A DNA stretch of 64,000 bases from Rothia mucilaginosa ATCC 25296. GTDB taxonomy: Bacteria > Actinomycetota > Actinomycetes > Actinomycetales > Micrococcaceae. The DNA is taken from the NCBI RefSeq assembly GCF_000175615.1, contig NZ_ACVO01000010.1:1-64000 (forward strand). Reading direction: 5' to 3'. The notes beneath the pieces were generated by a model. That model saw only the letters and a list, made by a program, of their open reading frames with translations, had not been told where the DNA came from and made no database searches. Below, in pieces: positions 1 to 10,700 of the stretch (positions within the stretch are counted from its first letter, which is position 1; each line of letters starts with the position of its first letter). Made by a program: the position numbers and the translations under genes.

Positions 1-1270
1 GTCCGTAGTCTTGACTCACCAAACCAACATTTGCCAACATGTTGTATTTACTCTCAGAAGAAGCACCCTTATACGTTATGCTCCCCTGGGCAATTGGTGT
101 AATTCCAAGAATTGCATTTATTAGCGTTGTTTTTCCCGCGCCCGAGGCACCAACTACTGCAATCATTTGATTATTCATCAGCTCAAGATTAATATCTTTA
201 AGCGCAAAAGACGACGCGCCCTCATACTGAACGGATACATCTTTGCATATAATTTTTGAAATATTTTCATGGTTAGGGTTAGAAGTTTTTATCTCAGAAG
301 CATGGTCGTAAGTATCAGAGTCGCATACCCTTCGGAATTGCTGAACAGATAATGCTCCATTAATAATCTGACCAAATGAATATCCCACCTCTTGGGTCGC
401 GTTAACACAGGTAATGATTCCAATCAGCGATCCGGCCACATACGATATATCGGCGCCTGAATCCACGAGGAAGTACAGGGACGCAAAAAGTAAGACAGAG
501 CAGAGTAGCCCTGCAACTATGGAGATGATTCCTCTAACACTTTCAAGGCTCAATTCCCTACCGGCTGCCCGGCGTCGCCAGGACGCTACGCGTTGCGAGA
601 AAAATCGGGAGGCTCTCATGAGGTGAAGTTCTTGGGCGCGACTTTGAGCCATCAGATTGTCTAGATAGTAGTTCTCTACCCGATAGTCCTCGTACATTAG
701 GGTGTATATAGCGTAATCACGTTTAGCGAGGATTACCATTGCAATAGATAGGGGTAGTGAACACAGTGCCGCAAAAATTGCTGCCACAATGCTGACGTTT
801 GCAATATTAAAACAGAGGAGGAAAACCATCGCAAAGGAACTCACCAGTGTCATAACTGACATGGTGTGAACCTGCAATTCCTGTTTCGATATTGCCTCTC
901 TTGCAGCACGTATATCTTCCTGTGATTTTGTGCTACCAATATCAGACAACGGAAAAGTAGATAACCTGTTATTTAACATGCGGTGAACCCGATAGTTCAT
1001 CTTTGATTTGAGGATAAGCATGTTACTTCTTACCCAGCGTTGAGCAATGATATTAATTCCGACAACAAGGGCAAGAGCAACGATATAAATCCAGGCCGCG
1101 CCACCATTTGAACCGCTCAAGGCTGATACTGTATTACCGATTAGCAAGGATTGGCTCAGGGGAATGCAGGCTATGACGGCTAGTGATAGGGCGACGCTCA
1201 CTAGGGTCCCAGGACAGGTTTTCCAGGCTAGGCGGAAGGACCAGAGTACAGAAGAAAATAGATTTTTCAT
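1..1270 (-). CDS. ABC exporter, fused membrane and ATPase domains (3' part outside window)
   Basis: Reading the minus strand from an ATG at 1270 gives an uninterrupted frame of 423 residues that runs off the left edge. The N-terminal ~300 residues have several hydrophobic segments (about residues 20-40, 55-75, 145-190 and 260-310), as in a six-helix exporter domain. An ATPase domain follows with a Walker A motif, GASGAGKTT. The signature and Walker B motifs lie outside the window. The layout fits the ABCB/MsbA-like or peptide/bacteriocin exporter family; the substrate is unknown. The coding sequence is clearly more AT-rich than the rest of the window (codons such as AAT, ATA, AAA), which suggests recent acquisition. 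The ribosome binding site is weak (GTGAGA). The start is the first ATG in frame; a later one is possible. Confidence 0.85.
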   Translation of the reverse strand, partial: MKNLFSSVLWSFRLAWKTCPGTLVSVALSLAVIACIPLSQSLLIGNTVSALSGSNGGAAWIYIVALALVVGINIIAQRWVRSNMLILKSKMNYRVHRMLNNRLSTFPLSDIGSTKSQEDIRAAREAISKQELQVHTMSVMTLVSSFAMVFLLCFNIANVSIVAAIFAALCSLPLSIAMVILAKRDYAIYTLMYEDYRVENYYLDNLMAQSRAQELHLMRASRFFSQRVASWRRRAAGRELSLESVRGIISIVAGLLCSVLLFASLYFLVDSGADISYVAGSLIGIITCVNATQEVGYSFGQIINGALSVQQFRRVCDSDTYDHASEIKTSNPNHENISKIICKDVSVQYEGASSFALKDINLELMNNQMIAVVGASGAGKTTLINAILGITPIAQGSITYKGASSESKYNMLANVGLVSQDYG

Positions 1271-1540
1271 TCTCACCACGCTCACAAAGTCGTATTGAAC
1301 TCATCTTTGAGCCCTGAAACTCCTCGATGAGCGGACATTGAAACACTACCCGTGCCTCACTAACTAACCCTACTCTTCAATGAAATATAAAACACATATA
1401 TTCGTGCGTGTCCAAGAATATTAAGCAGATATATCTGTGATAGTTCCGGGCATCCAGGGGTCAGCCGACAGCTCTACCCGCAACGCCCCCAGCACCCTTC
1501 GTCATAGTCGGTCATATTAAGTTCATATTTCTCCCCAATG

Positions 1541-1566
1541 TCATGTCCAGAAATATTAGGACATCA
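1541..1566. promoter_or_regulatory. Inverted repeat upstream of the met leader
   Basis: ATGTCC and GGACAT form a perfect 6-bp inverted repeat with a 10-nt AT-rich centre (AGAAATATTA), just upstream of the SAM-I-like element. It could be an operator at the met promoter, but no convincing -35/-10 pair was found. The rest of 1271-1618 is AT-rich spacer that must hold promoters for both divergent units, and shows no gene. Confidence 0.3.
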
Positions 1567-1618
1567 ACCGCCGTATCCCTTGCACGCCCTCGGAGGCGGT
1601 GGGTAGAGTGAAAGCGTT

Positions 1619-1733
1619 ATCTATCAAGAGCGACCGAGAGATCTGGCTCGTCGACGTCGCAGCAACCTCGCCAGTATCCCCCACCGTTACGGTGCAGGGT
1701 ACGGACAAGGTGCTCCCGCCAGAACCGATAGAG
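1619..1733 (+). promoter_or_regulatory. SAM-I (S-box) riboswitch-like element
   Basis: The segment has the landmarks of a SAM-I aptamer in order: CTATCAAGAG at the closing stem (1621-1630), a kink-turn-like arm, GCAACC at 1661-1666, AAGGTGCTCC after the third arm, and GATAG (1727-1731) pairing with CTATC (1621-1625). SAM-I riboswitches turn off methionine genes when S-adenosylmethionine is high. The next genes are metF and metE, which fits. I could not identify the expression platform in the ~115 nt before metF, so whether it acts on transcription or translation is open. Confidence 0.8.
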
Positions 1734-1851
1734 AAGAATACCCTTCGGCACCCCTTGATGAGTCGTACCCGCAAACCGGTACAGCGCATCCTGCAGAAGA
1801 ATTCGCGCATCCTCACGGTGCGTATCTATCGGGTGAACACGAAGGATGGTT

Positions 1852-2757
1852 ATGGCTACAGTTCACCCGGCTCTTTCTTTTGAGCTATTCCCTCCGCGCT
1901 CACAGGCGAGCTGTGAGTCGCTGCTCCGCACCATTGCGGAGCTTGAGGGCACCAACCCCGACTACGTGTCGGTCACCTACGCCGGTGACGCTAAGCGCCG
2001 CCAGAAGACCTTGGCGCTGCTCGACCACCTGGTACACGAAACATCCCTCACCCCGCTGGCTCACCTGATTTGCGCAGGCCATTCGGTGCATGAGCTGGAG
2101 CGTGCGGTCCGCCTGATTCTGGGTCTGGGTGTGCGCGGTTTCCTGGCTCTTCGCGGTGATATTCAGGAAGGTCAGGTTTCTGAGCTTCCTTTCGCCCGCT
2201 ACCTGGTGGAGCTCATTCGCCGCGTGGAGCGTGAAGATTTCGCCCACCTGGCAGCTGGCAAGGTGTCGATTGGTGTGGCGGCGTACCCGCAGAAGCACCC
2301 CGAGTCGGCGTCCCTGCTGCAGGATATTGAGATTCTGCTGTCGAAGCAGCGTGCCGGCGCAGATTTCGCGATTACTCAGGTGTTCTTTGAGGATGAACGC
2401 TATAGCGCCCTGGTCGATTCGGCGCACCTGGCAGGCGTAGATATTCCGATTATTCCGGGCATCATGCCGGTAACCTCGCTGAAGCGCCTGCAGAATCTTT
2501 GCCAGATGGCGGGCATGGAAGTCCCGACGGACCTCGCTTACGCCCTAGAGACGGCGACCAGCAACGCAGAGTTGCACCGCATCGGTGTTGATTACGCGCT
2601 GAACCAGTGCCGCGCCGTGATGGATGCGGGCGCACCGGGCCTGCACTTCTTCACCTTCAACGAGCATGCCGCGGTGCTGGACGTTCTGGACCAGCTGGAC
2701 CTGCCCCGATACAGCAACCGTTTCTCCCAGCCCCTGAGCGAGCTGGAATTCGCCTAA
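1852..2757 (+). CDS. metF: Methylenetetrahydrofolate reductase
   Basis: A 301-residue protein beginning MATVHPALSFELFPPR. The early 'FELFPP' stretch, followed by 'YVSVTYAGDA' and 'HLICAGHS', is typical of the FAD-dependent TIM-barrel reductase that converts 5,10-methylene- to 5-methyl-tetrahydrofolate. The ATG at 1852 is preferred to the one at 1846 because GAAGG (1841-1845) is six bases upstream of it, while it directly abuts the earlier ATG. It lies behind a SAM-I-like riboswitch and 147 bp before metE, which uses methyl-folate, so the two probably form one SAM-controlled transcript. Length matches the family. Confidence 0.95.
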   Translation: MATVHPALSFELFPPRSQASCESLLRTIAELEGTNPDYVSVTYAGDAKRRQKTLALLDHLVHETSLTPLAHLICAGHSVHELERAVRLILGLGVRGFLALRGDIQEGQVSELPFARYLVELIRRVEREDFAHLAAGKVSIGVAAYPQKHPESASLLQDIEILLSKQRAGADFAITQVFFEDERYSALVDSAHLAGVDIPIIPGIMPVTSLKRLQNLCQMAGMEVPTDLAYALETATSNAELHRIGVDYALNQCRAVMDAGAPGLHFFTFNEHAAVLDVLDQLDLPRYSNRFSQPLSELEFA

Positions 2758-2904
2758 ACGCGACCCGCTCCGCCCGGCGCGGATGCGCCACCCAAGTTTC
2801 CCCCAAAGTACCCCGGGAGCGTCCCGCGGACCTAGGCCCCATCGACGGGGCCGGCAGGGCCCGCTGATTCTCCCAGTTCTATCCCCAGTAAAGGAATATG
2901 CACT

Positions 2905-5232
2905 ATGTCTAACGTTGCTTTCCCCGCCGCAACTATTGTTGGCTACCCCCGCGTGGGCCGCTTCCGTGAGCTGAAGAAGGCTCAGGAGGCTTTCTGGAAG
3001 GGCAAGGCCACCCTGCAGGAGCTGCAGGATACCGCCGCTGACGTGCAGCGCACCTACTTTGAGCGCGTGACCGCCGCCGGCCTGAAGGCTGACAACTACT
3101 CGATTCCGGCGACCTTCTCCTACTACGACCAGGTGCTCGACGTTGTTCGCCTGTTCACCCTGGTTCCCGAGCGTCTGGCCGAGGCTAAGGATGCACGCGG
3201 CCTGCTGGATCTGCCCGGCTACTTCGCCCTGGCGCGCGGTACCGAGACCCTGCCTCCTCTGGAGATGACTAAGTGGTTCGACACCAACTACCACTACCTG
3301 GTGCCCGAGATTGGTGCCGGTACCGAGATTAAGCTGAACCTTGAGGCTATTGACGAGCAGCTTGAGGTTGCAAAGCAGGCTGGCGTGAAGGTTCGCCCGC
3401 AGATTGTTGGCCCGCTGACCCTGCTGCTGGGTGCTAAGGCTGAGCAGGGTTCCGCTGAGGACTTCTCCCCCGTTGACCGTCTGGATGAGTTCGTTGCCGC
3501 GTACGCTCAGGTGCTGGAGCAGCTGGCTGAGCGCGGTGTTGAGTGGGTTCAGCTGGACGAGCCGGGCCTGACCGTGGACCGTGCCGACAACGCGAAGGTT
3601 GCGCAGCTGGCTGAGCGCACCTACCGTGCCCTGGCTGCTGGCGAGAAGCGCCCGCAGATTCTGGTGACCAGCCCCTACGGTTCCCTGCGTGAGAACCTGC
3701 CGGCACTGCTGGGTACCGGCATTGAGGCTCTGCATCTTGACCTGGTGCACGGCGTGTACTCGAAGGCTGAGCTGGAGTCTGTTTCTGCTGCGGGTGTTCA
3801 CCTGGTTGCCGGTGTTGTGAACGGCCGTAACGTGTGGCGTGCCGATGTTCGTGCCGCACTGAAGACTCTGGAGGCGCTGCCCGGCGCATCCGAGGGTGCC
3901 GTGTCTGTGGCTTCTTCGACCTCCCTGCAGCATGTGCCGCACGACCTGGCTCTGGAAGACCCCGCCGAGGTTCCCGTGGACGGCCTGGCGTTCGCCGATC
4001 AGAAGGTCGCCGAGATTGCTCTGCTGGCTCGTGGCCTGGCTGAGGGTGAGGCCGCTGTTGAGCCGGAGCTGAAGGCTGCTGATGAGGCGCTGGCTCGCTT
4101 CGCCGCTGACCCGCGCAAGCACAACGACGAGATTCGTGCCCGCGCCGCAGCTGTGACTCCCGAGGACTTCGACCGCCCGACCATTGACGTTCGCCGTGAG
4201 GCTCAGGCTGACCTGAACCTGCCGAAGCTGCCGACCACCACCATCGGTTCCTTCCCGCAGACCGCTGAGATTCGCCGCCGCCGTGCGGAGGCTCGTGCGG
4301 GCAAGATTTCCGCTGAGGAGCTGAACGGCTTCCTGCGTGACGAGATTGCCTCGGTTATCGCACTGCAGGAGGAGCTGGGCCTGGACGTGCTGGTTCACGG
4401 TGAGGCCGAGCGTAACGACATGGTTCAGTACTTCGCCGAGAACTTCGACGGTTTCGCAACCACCCGCCACGGCTGGGTTCAGTCCTACGGTTCGCGTTGC
4501 ACCCGCCCCTCGATCCTGTTCGGTGACGTGAAGCGTCACGGTGAGGGCCTGCGCGGTGAGGCGTTCACCGTTCCGTGGAGCTCCCACGCACAGTCGCTGA
4601 GCGACAAGCCCGTCAAGGGCATGCTCACCGGCCCGGTGACGATTCTGGCGTGGTCCTTCGTGCGTGACGACCAGCCGCGCCGCGAGACCGCTAACCAGGT
4701 TGCTCTGGCTCTTGCCGACGAGATTGCTGACCTGGAGCAGGCAGGCATCCGCATCATTCAGGTGGATGAGCCGGCTCTGCGTGAGCTGCTGCCCCTGCGC
4801 CGCGATGAGCAGCCGCAGTACCTGGACTGGTCGGTGAACTCCTTCCGCCTGGCAACCAGCGCGGTGAAGGATTCCACTCAGATTCACACCCACCTGTGCT
4901 ACTCGGAGTTCAACGAGATTATCGACTCGATTAACGCTCTGAACGCTGACGTGACCAGCATTGAGGCGGCTCGTTCGCACATGGAGCTGCTGGCTGATAT
5001 TCCGGAGAGCTTCGTTTCCGGTCTGGGCCCGGGCGTGTGGGACATCCACTCCCCGCGTGTTCCTTCGCAGGAGGAGATTGAGTCCCTGCTGAAGGCTGCG
5101 ATTGGTTACGGCACTATTGCTGACCTGTGGGTGAACCCTGACTGCGGTCTGAAGACTCGTGATTACGAGGAGACCAAGCAGTCTCTGCGTCACTTGGTGG
5201 ATGCCACCAAGGCGATTCGCGCATCCCTCTAG
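2905..5232 (+). CDS. metE: Cobalamin-independent methionine synthase
   Basis: A 775-residue protein of normal MetE length. It transfers the methyl group of 5-methyltetrahydropteroyl-glutamate to homocysteine in the cytoplasm. The N-terminal folate-binding half begins 'IVGYPRVGRFRELKKA'. The C-terminal catalytic half has 'TTTIGSFPQT', the zinc-site His and Cys in 'HTHLCYSEF', the downstream 'QVDEPALRE', and the last zinc Cys in 'VNPDCGLKTR'. AAAGGA precedes the ATG. Codon use is strongly biased to CTG, GAG, AAG and CGC, as for a highly expressed gene. It follows metF on the same strand and ends at a strong terminator. Confidence 0.97.
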   Translation: MSNVAFPAATIVGYPRVGRFRELKKAQEAFWKGKATLQELQDTAADVQRTYFERVTAAGLKADNYSIPATFSYYDQVLDVVRLFTLVPERLAEAKDARGLLDLPGYFALARGTETLPPLEMTKWFDTNYHYLVPEIGAGTEIKLNLEAIDEQLEVAKQAGVKVRPQIVGPLTLLLGAKAEQGSAEDFSPVDRLDEFVAAYAQVLEQLAERGVEWVQLDEPGLTVDRADNAKVAQLAERTYRALAAGEKRPQILVTSPYGSLRENLPALLGTGIEALHLDLVHGVYSKAELESVSAAGVHLVAGVVNGRNVWRADVRAALKTLEALPGASEGAVSVASSTSLQHVPHDLALEDPAEVPVDGLAFADQKVAEIALLARGLAEGEAAVEPELKAADEALARFAADPRKHNDEIRARAAAVTPEDFDRPTIDVRREAQADLNLPKLPTTTIGSFPQTAEIRRRRAEARAGKISAEELNGFLRDEIASVIALQEELGLDVLVHGEAERNDMVQYFAENFDGFATTRHGWVQSYGSRCTRPSILFGDVKRHGEGLRGEAFTVPWSSHAQSLSDKPVKGMLTGPVTILAWSFVRDDQPRRETANQVALALADEIADLEQAGIRIIQVDEPALRELLPLRRDEQPQYLDWSVNSFRLATSAVKDSTQIHTHLCYSEFNEIIDSINALNADVTSIEAARSHMELLADIPESFVSGLGPGVWDIHSPRVPSQEEIESLLKAAIGYGTIADLWVNPDCGLKTRDYEETKQSLRHLVDATKAIRASL

Positions 5233-5375
5233 GAGGCGCCTATTGGTTCCGCTGCCTGCCGTGGGTTGACCGGATGATGGTTTGCTCGCGGTAACCTGCG
5301 GCAGGTGGCGGCTGTTCGGCTTCGTGCCGGTATGCGTACCGACTGTATGCCGAGCTTTTGGGGATAGATAACAGG

Positions 5376-5418
5376 CCCGCCCGTACGGTTTTTCTTCTGC
5401 ACCGTGCGGGCGGGTTTT
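5376..5418 (+). terminator. Intrinsic terminator after metE
   Basis: A 14-bp stem, CCCGCCCGTACGGT with ACCGTGCGGGCGGG (one mismatch), and an 11-nt loop, followed by TTTTCT. The rest of 5233-5573 shows no gene; it must contain the promoter of the following peptidase gene. Confidence 0.85.
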
Positions 5419-5573
5419 CTGCATCCTGGAGGGGCTACCGCTTTCTCTGCCACCCGCGTAGCCCGCTGAGGAGCGGCAAAATGCCCCTGAGAAGCGTCTG
5501 TACCGGTGAGCCACCATCTGGTGCCGTGCCGGGCATCCTGTGGCTTGGGGGCGTAAGAACATAGAATGGAACC

Positions 5574-7556
5574 ATGACTACTAACTCTGGAATCACTAAA
5601 GAATGGGTGGATGAAACCGTCAAGCCGGGCGACGATTTCTTCCGCCACGTCAACGGCAAGTGGCTTGCTACCCACGAAATCCCGGCGGACCGCCCCAAGG
5701 ACGGCGGCCTGTACACCCTCCGCGATAACGCAGAGAAGCACGTGCGTGAGCTGGTGGAGAAGATCGCGAAGGAGCAGCCGGAGTCCCGCATCGGCGCGCT
5801 GTACAACTCCTTCATGGATGTTGAGAAGATTGAGGCGGACGGCCTGGAACCTCTGCTGAAGGAAATCGCCCCGATTCTGAACTCGGCAACCCCCTCCCAC
5901 CTGGCTGTGACCTTGGCGCTGCTGTCTCGTGCGGGTCTGCCGCAGCTGTTCGCCTGGTACACCAGCAACGACCCGAAGGACCCGAAGAATTACACGTTCT
6001 TCCTGTACCAGTCGGGCCTGGGTCTGCCGGATGAATCCTACTACCGTGAAGAGAAGCACGAGGCTGCATGCGCGGCGTATGTTGAGCATATTGCCCGCAT
6101 GTTCCAGCTGACCGGTCTGGCTGAGGGCTTCGGTCTCACCCCGGAGCAGGCGGCTCAGCTGGTGTTCACCCACGAGTCTGAGCTGGCTCGTCTGCACTGG
6201 AACGTCGTGGAGAACCGCGACGCTGAGGCGACCTACAACCCGTACCAGGCGACCGAGCTGGACGAGAAGTTCCCCGGCTTCCCGTTCTCGCAGTGGCTGC
6301 TGGCTCTGGGTGCTGACCCGGAGACCCTGGGTCAGGTTATTGTGGCTCAGCCGTCCTTCTTTGAGGGTGCGGCGAAGCTGTTCACCTCCATCCCGCTGAT
6401 GAGCTGGAAGCTGTGGGCTGTGTGGACTGTTCTGCGTTCGCGTGCGCCGTTCATGTACGACGAGCTGGTTCAGGAGAGCTTCAACTTCTACGGCAAGACC
6501 CTTTCCGGTACTCAGCAGATTCGTGAGCGTTGGAAGCGCGGCGTGGGCGCTGTCGAGAAGGCTCTGGGTGAGGAGATTGGCCAGGAGTACGTAGCTGTGC
6601 ACTTCCCGCCCTCGCACAAGGAGAAGATGCTGGTTCTGGTCGGCAACCTCCTTGAGGCGTACCGCGAGTCTATTGAGTCGCTGGACTGGATGACTGAGGC
6701 AACCCGTCAGAAGGCGCTGGAGAAGCTGTCGAAGTTCGTCACCAAGATCGGTTACCCCGATAAGTGGCGTGACTTCTCCGCGCTGGAGCTCGTTCCCGGT
6801 GACCTGTTCGAGAACCTGCGCCGCACCGGTGCGTTCGATGCTGACTGGCTGATTGCCCGTAAGGGTCAGCCGGTGGATAAGGCGGAGTGGCTGATGACTC
6901 CGCAGACCGTGAACGCGTACTACATGCCGCCGGCGAATGAGATTGTGTTCCCGGCAGCGATTCTGCAGCCGCCGTACTTCAACCCGGATGCTGACGATGC
7001 GGCGAACTACGGCAATATCGGCATGATTATTGGCCACGAGATTGGTCACGGTTTTGACGATCAGGGTTCCCGCTATGACGGTGACGGCAAGCTGGAGAGC
7101 TGGTGGACTGAGGAGGATTACGCGAAGTTCAAGGAGCGTACCGCAGCCCTGGTGGAGCAGTACAACGCGTACGTTCCGGTGGGTCTGGACCCGAAGTTCC
7201 ACGTGAACGGTGAGCTGACTCTGGGCGAGAACATTGGCGACCTGGCTGGCATGTCGATTGCGTTGAAGGCGTACCGTCTGGCTTTGAAGAAGCAGGGCAT
7301 TGAGTCGCTGGCTGACGCGCCGGTGATTGACGGCATGACCGGTATTCAGCGTTTCTTCTTCTCGAATGCTCGCGGCTGGTGCACGAAGTCCCGCCCGCAG
7401 CATGCTGAGGTGATGATTTCGGTGGATCCGCATTCGCCGGATGAGTTCCGTGTGAACGGTGTGGTGCGCAATATTGATGAGTTCTATGAGGCGTTTGGCG
7501 TCTCTGAGGGCGATGCACTGTACCTGGCTCCGGAGGAGCGCGTGCGCATCTGGTAG
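5574..7556 (+). CDS. pepO: M13 family zinc metallopeptidase (neprilysin/PepO type)
   Basis: A 660-residue protein with the M13 zinc site HEIGH in 'IIGHEIGHGFDDQG' (around residue 490) and the third-ligand region 'GENIGDLAG' about 60 residues later. The N-terminal half ('DFFRHVNGKWL') is the M13 helical lid domain. There is no signal peptide or N-terminal membrane helix, so the enzyme is probably cytoplasmic and degrades oligopeptides, as proposed for bacterial PepO. The start ATG has only a weak GGAA upstream. It is a single-gene unit between two terminators. Confidence 0.93.
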   Translation: MTTNSGITKEWVDETVKPGDDFFRHVNGKWLATHEIPADRPKDGGLYTLRDNAEKHVRELVEKIAKEQPESRIGALYNSFMDVEKIEADGLEPLLKEIAPILNSATPSHLAVTLALLSRAGLPQLFAWYTSNDPKDPKNYTFFLYQSGLGLPDESYYREEKHEAACAAYVEHIARMFQLTGLAEGFGLTPEQAAQLVFTHESELARLHWNVVENRDAEATYNPYQATELDEKFPGFPFSQWLLALGADPETLGQVIVAQPSFFEGAAKLFTSIPLMSWKLWAVWTVLRSRAPFMYDELVQESFNFYGKTLSGTQQIRERWKRGVGAVEKALGEEIGQEYVAVHFPPSHKEKMLVLVGNLLEAYRESIESLDWMTEATRQKALEKLSKFVTKIGYPDKWRDFSALELVPGDLFENLRRTGAFDADWLIARKGQPVDKAEWLMTPQTVNAYYMPPANEIVFPAAILQPPYFNPDADDAANYGNIGMIIGHEIGHGFDDQGSRYDGDGKLESWWTEEDYAKFKERTAALVEQYNAYVPVGLDPKFHVNGELTLGENIGDLAGMSIALKAYRLALKKQGIESLADAPVIDGMTGIQRFFFSNARGWCTKSRPQHAEVMISVDPHSPDEFRVNGVVRNIDEFYEAFGVSEGDALYLAPEERVRIW

Positions 7557-7598
7557 CATCCCGATAAGGGTATATGCTTTATTGCGCATATAAGAAAA

Positions 7599-7640
7599 GC
7601 GCCCGCCTCGTGGGTTTATTCCACGAGGCGGGCGCCTCTT
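7599..7640. terminator. Bidirectional terminator between pepO and lacZ
   Basis: A perfect 15-bp stem, GCGCCCGCCTCGTGG with CCACGAGGCGGGCGC, loop GTTTATT, with AAAA on one side and TCTTTTCT on the other. It serves both convergent genes. A nearly identical hairpin is found at 11325-11368. Confidence 0.9.
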
Positions 7641-7703
7641 TTCTAGAGAACTGCGGACGCTACACGAAGGTAGGTATCCACTGCTACTGTGCTAAGCGTT
7701 GCG

Positions 7704-10700
7704 TTAGATAATTTCTAGCGCAATATCCATGTGCAGCGGCTCGGTTGCATCGATGTGGTACTGGCTGTGTACCGGCGAGCCCCACGAGTCATCTCCACCA
7801 ACGCCAAGCTGACCTGCCAGGATACGCAGGTAGGTGCGGTTGTTCTCGGGCAGCTCCCACTGGTAGGAAGCTTCCTCAATCTGGTAGGAGGAGTAGGGCA
7901 GGAGCGATACGTGCAGGCCCTCACCGGCAGTCTGCAGCTGGCGGACACGGAAGCCGTGGTTGCTGTCGTTCGTCACTTCAGCCCAACGGACACCCATGTG
8001 GTTGCCGCTTTCCTGAGGTACCAGGTACGGTGCGTAGTCCTGCTCGGGGGTGCTTTCCCACACGCCCAGGCGGACGCCGCTGCAACGGTCGGGGTAGGAG
8101 TCACCGGGGCCGAGGCCGTAGTAACGCAGGTGTGAGAACTCGCCGGGCAGTGCCCATTCCAGACCGAATGCGGGCAGGGACGGTGCGTCCTTCTCGCCGG
8201 GGTAGTCGATGGTTACTCGCACGTTGCCGGTGCTCTGTGCTTCGTAGCGGACCGTAACAGCGGTGTGAGCGGGGGTTGCCAGCTCATAGGTGTAGGTCAC
8301 TGCCACGCTGTCATCGCTGGGCTGCTCGACAGCAACGTTAGCGCAACGGGCGTAGCGGCCTGCAACGGTCCACTGGGCGCGTTCGAAACCGTGTCCGGCG
8401 CCGCGGTCGTTGTCGGTCAGGGGCCTGAAGGTGGTGAGCTTCGGGGGGCGAATAACATGCTCGGTGCCGTTGTGTACCCAGGAGACGATGCCGCCCTGAG
8501 TGCGGGACAGAATAACTTCAGCCTGGTTGTTGCGCAGACCGACGTTCCAGCGGCCGACGGTCACCGTCGCATCTGCTGCGCCTTCAGCGGTGTTTGCTTC
8601 AGCCTGCGATGCGGGGATGACGTACTGACCGAAGGCAATTTCGTGTCCTGCAGGAGCCCATGCGGCGTCTTCAGTGAGCACGAGGCTGACGTCCAGGGTT
8701 ACTTCTGCGTTGTCGGTAGCGTATTCTTCCAGGGGCCAGGGAATTGCCAGCTCGTGGGTGGATTCCGGGGCTACGCCGAAGAAGTAGTCTTCCTGCCACT
8801 GAGGAACGCCGTTGACCAGCAGGCTAGCTTTGAAGGTGTAGTCTGCGGTGGAGGTGAAGAGGTTGTCGTTGACGACCGTCACGCCCTTCTGGTCGGGGGT
8901 GATGCGCAGGTTGGAGTACACTGCCTTCACTTCAGCGACCTTGGGGCTTACCTTGCGGTCGGCGAAGAGGATACCGTCACCGGAGAATTCGTAGTCGCAG
9001 GGGCGTTCGCCGAATGCGCCACCGTAGGCGAGGTATTCGGGGGCGCCTTCGCTCTCACCGGGGTGCCAGAGTGCCTGGTCAATCATGTCCCAGATGAAAC
9101 CGCCCTGGTAGTGGGGGTAGCGTTCCAGTGCGACGTATTCGTCGATAGCGCCGACCGAGTTGCCCATTGCGTGCATGTATTCGCACATGATGAAGGGCTT
9201 CTCAGGGTTGTTCGACAGGTACTTTTCAACGACGTCAGCGTGGGTGTACATACCGGATTCGATGTCGGTGACGTCATCAAATTCGCGGTGCCAGGTGATG
9301 CCTTCGTAGTGTACGGGGCGGTTGGGGTCCAGTTCGTGGACTCGGCGGTACATGGAGCGGAATACTTCGCCGCCGTATGCTTCGTTACCGAGCGACCAGA
9401 TTACTACGGAGGGGTGGTTGTAGTCGCGGCGCATCATGGATTCTACGCGGTCAACGCAGGCGCCTTCCCATTCCATGCGGGAGCCGGGGATTGTGGTCTC
9501 GGGGGTGGGAATGTCACCGGGGGTGCACCAGGAGCCGTGAGTTTCCAGGTTTGCTTCGTCAACCAGGTAGATACCGTATCCGTCGGCCAGGGCGTAGAAG
9601 CGTGAATCGTTGGGGTAGTGGCTGGTGCGGATAGCGTTGATGTTGTGCTGCTTGCAGAAGAGAATCTCTGAAGTCATGTCTTCAACGGTCAGGACGCGGC
9701 CGGTACGCGGGTGGAACTCGTGGCGGTTGACACCCTTGAAGAGGACTCGGTGACCGTTGAGGGTCATGATTCCGTTCTCGATGCGGAAGCGACGGAATCC
9801 GACGCGCTGGCTGGTGGATTCTACGGTCTTGCCGTCGTGGAGCAGATCCACCGTCAGAGTGTAGAGAGAGGGAGATTCAGCCGACCAGGGAGCGATACCT
9901 TCAAGGGCGTCGGAGGAGATGCGCACGGATGCGTCTTCGGCGGCGACGGTACCAGACCAGATGACCTGGGTGCCGTCAAGGACGCTAGCCTGCAGGGTGT
10001 ACGCCTTGATTTCTTCACCATTGAGGGTGACGAGAGCGTCCAGGTGTGCTTCGCCGGTGGGTGCATCGTAGTCTGCTTCAACGGTGAGGGAGGCGATGCT
10101 GACTGCGGGGCGGGCTACCAGGTTCACAGCGCGGAAGAGGCCGTGGAAACGCCACGAGTCCTGGCCTTCCAGCCATGAAGCGCTCGAGTATTCGTAGCAT
10201 GCGACGGTCAGGGTGTGGTTGCCTTCTGCGCCCTTGCTGACGATATCGGTGATGTCGAAGGAGGTGGTGGTGTAACCGTCTTCTGCGTAACCAACGAAGA
10301 TGCCGTCGACCCACACGTAAATTGCGGTTGCGAAGCCTTCGAAGGCGAGCGTGATGCGGCCTGATTCGCTCAGCATCTTCTTGAGGTCGCCCTCCAGGGT
10401 GAAGTGCTTGCGGTAGAGGGCTACGTGGTTCTTCTCGGGGATGTGAGGAGCTTCGGGGTTTTCGTGGCCGTCCCAGGGCATCTGGATGTTGACGTAGGCG
10501 GGGCGCCAGAGTCCCTCAGTTTCCAGGGTGGCGGGGACGGGGATGCTCTGGTAGTCGCTTTCGTCGAGGGCGGGGGCGGCGAATTCTGCGGTGGTGACAT
10601 CAATTTCTGAGGCCCATGCAGTGCGGACAGCCCACGTGCCGTTGAGGCTCTGCTGGGGGTTTGAGGAGTGATGGTCGGAGTGCGCTGCTTCCCTGTTGAC

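Noticed and set aside
2545..7589. Very long open frames on the minus strand opposite metE and pepO (1005 and 786 codons)
   Set aside because: They lie exactly antisense to well-recognised genes, encode Arg/Gln/His/Leu-rich sequence with no domain, and arise from the codon bias of the real genes.
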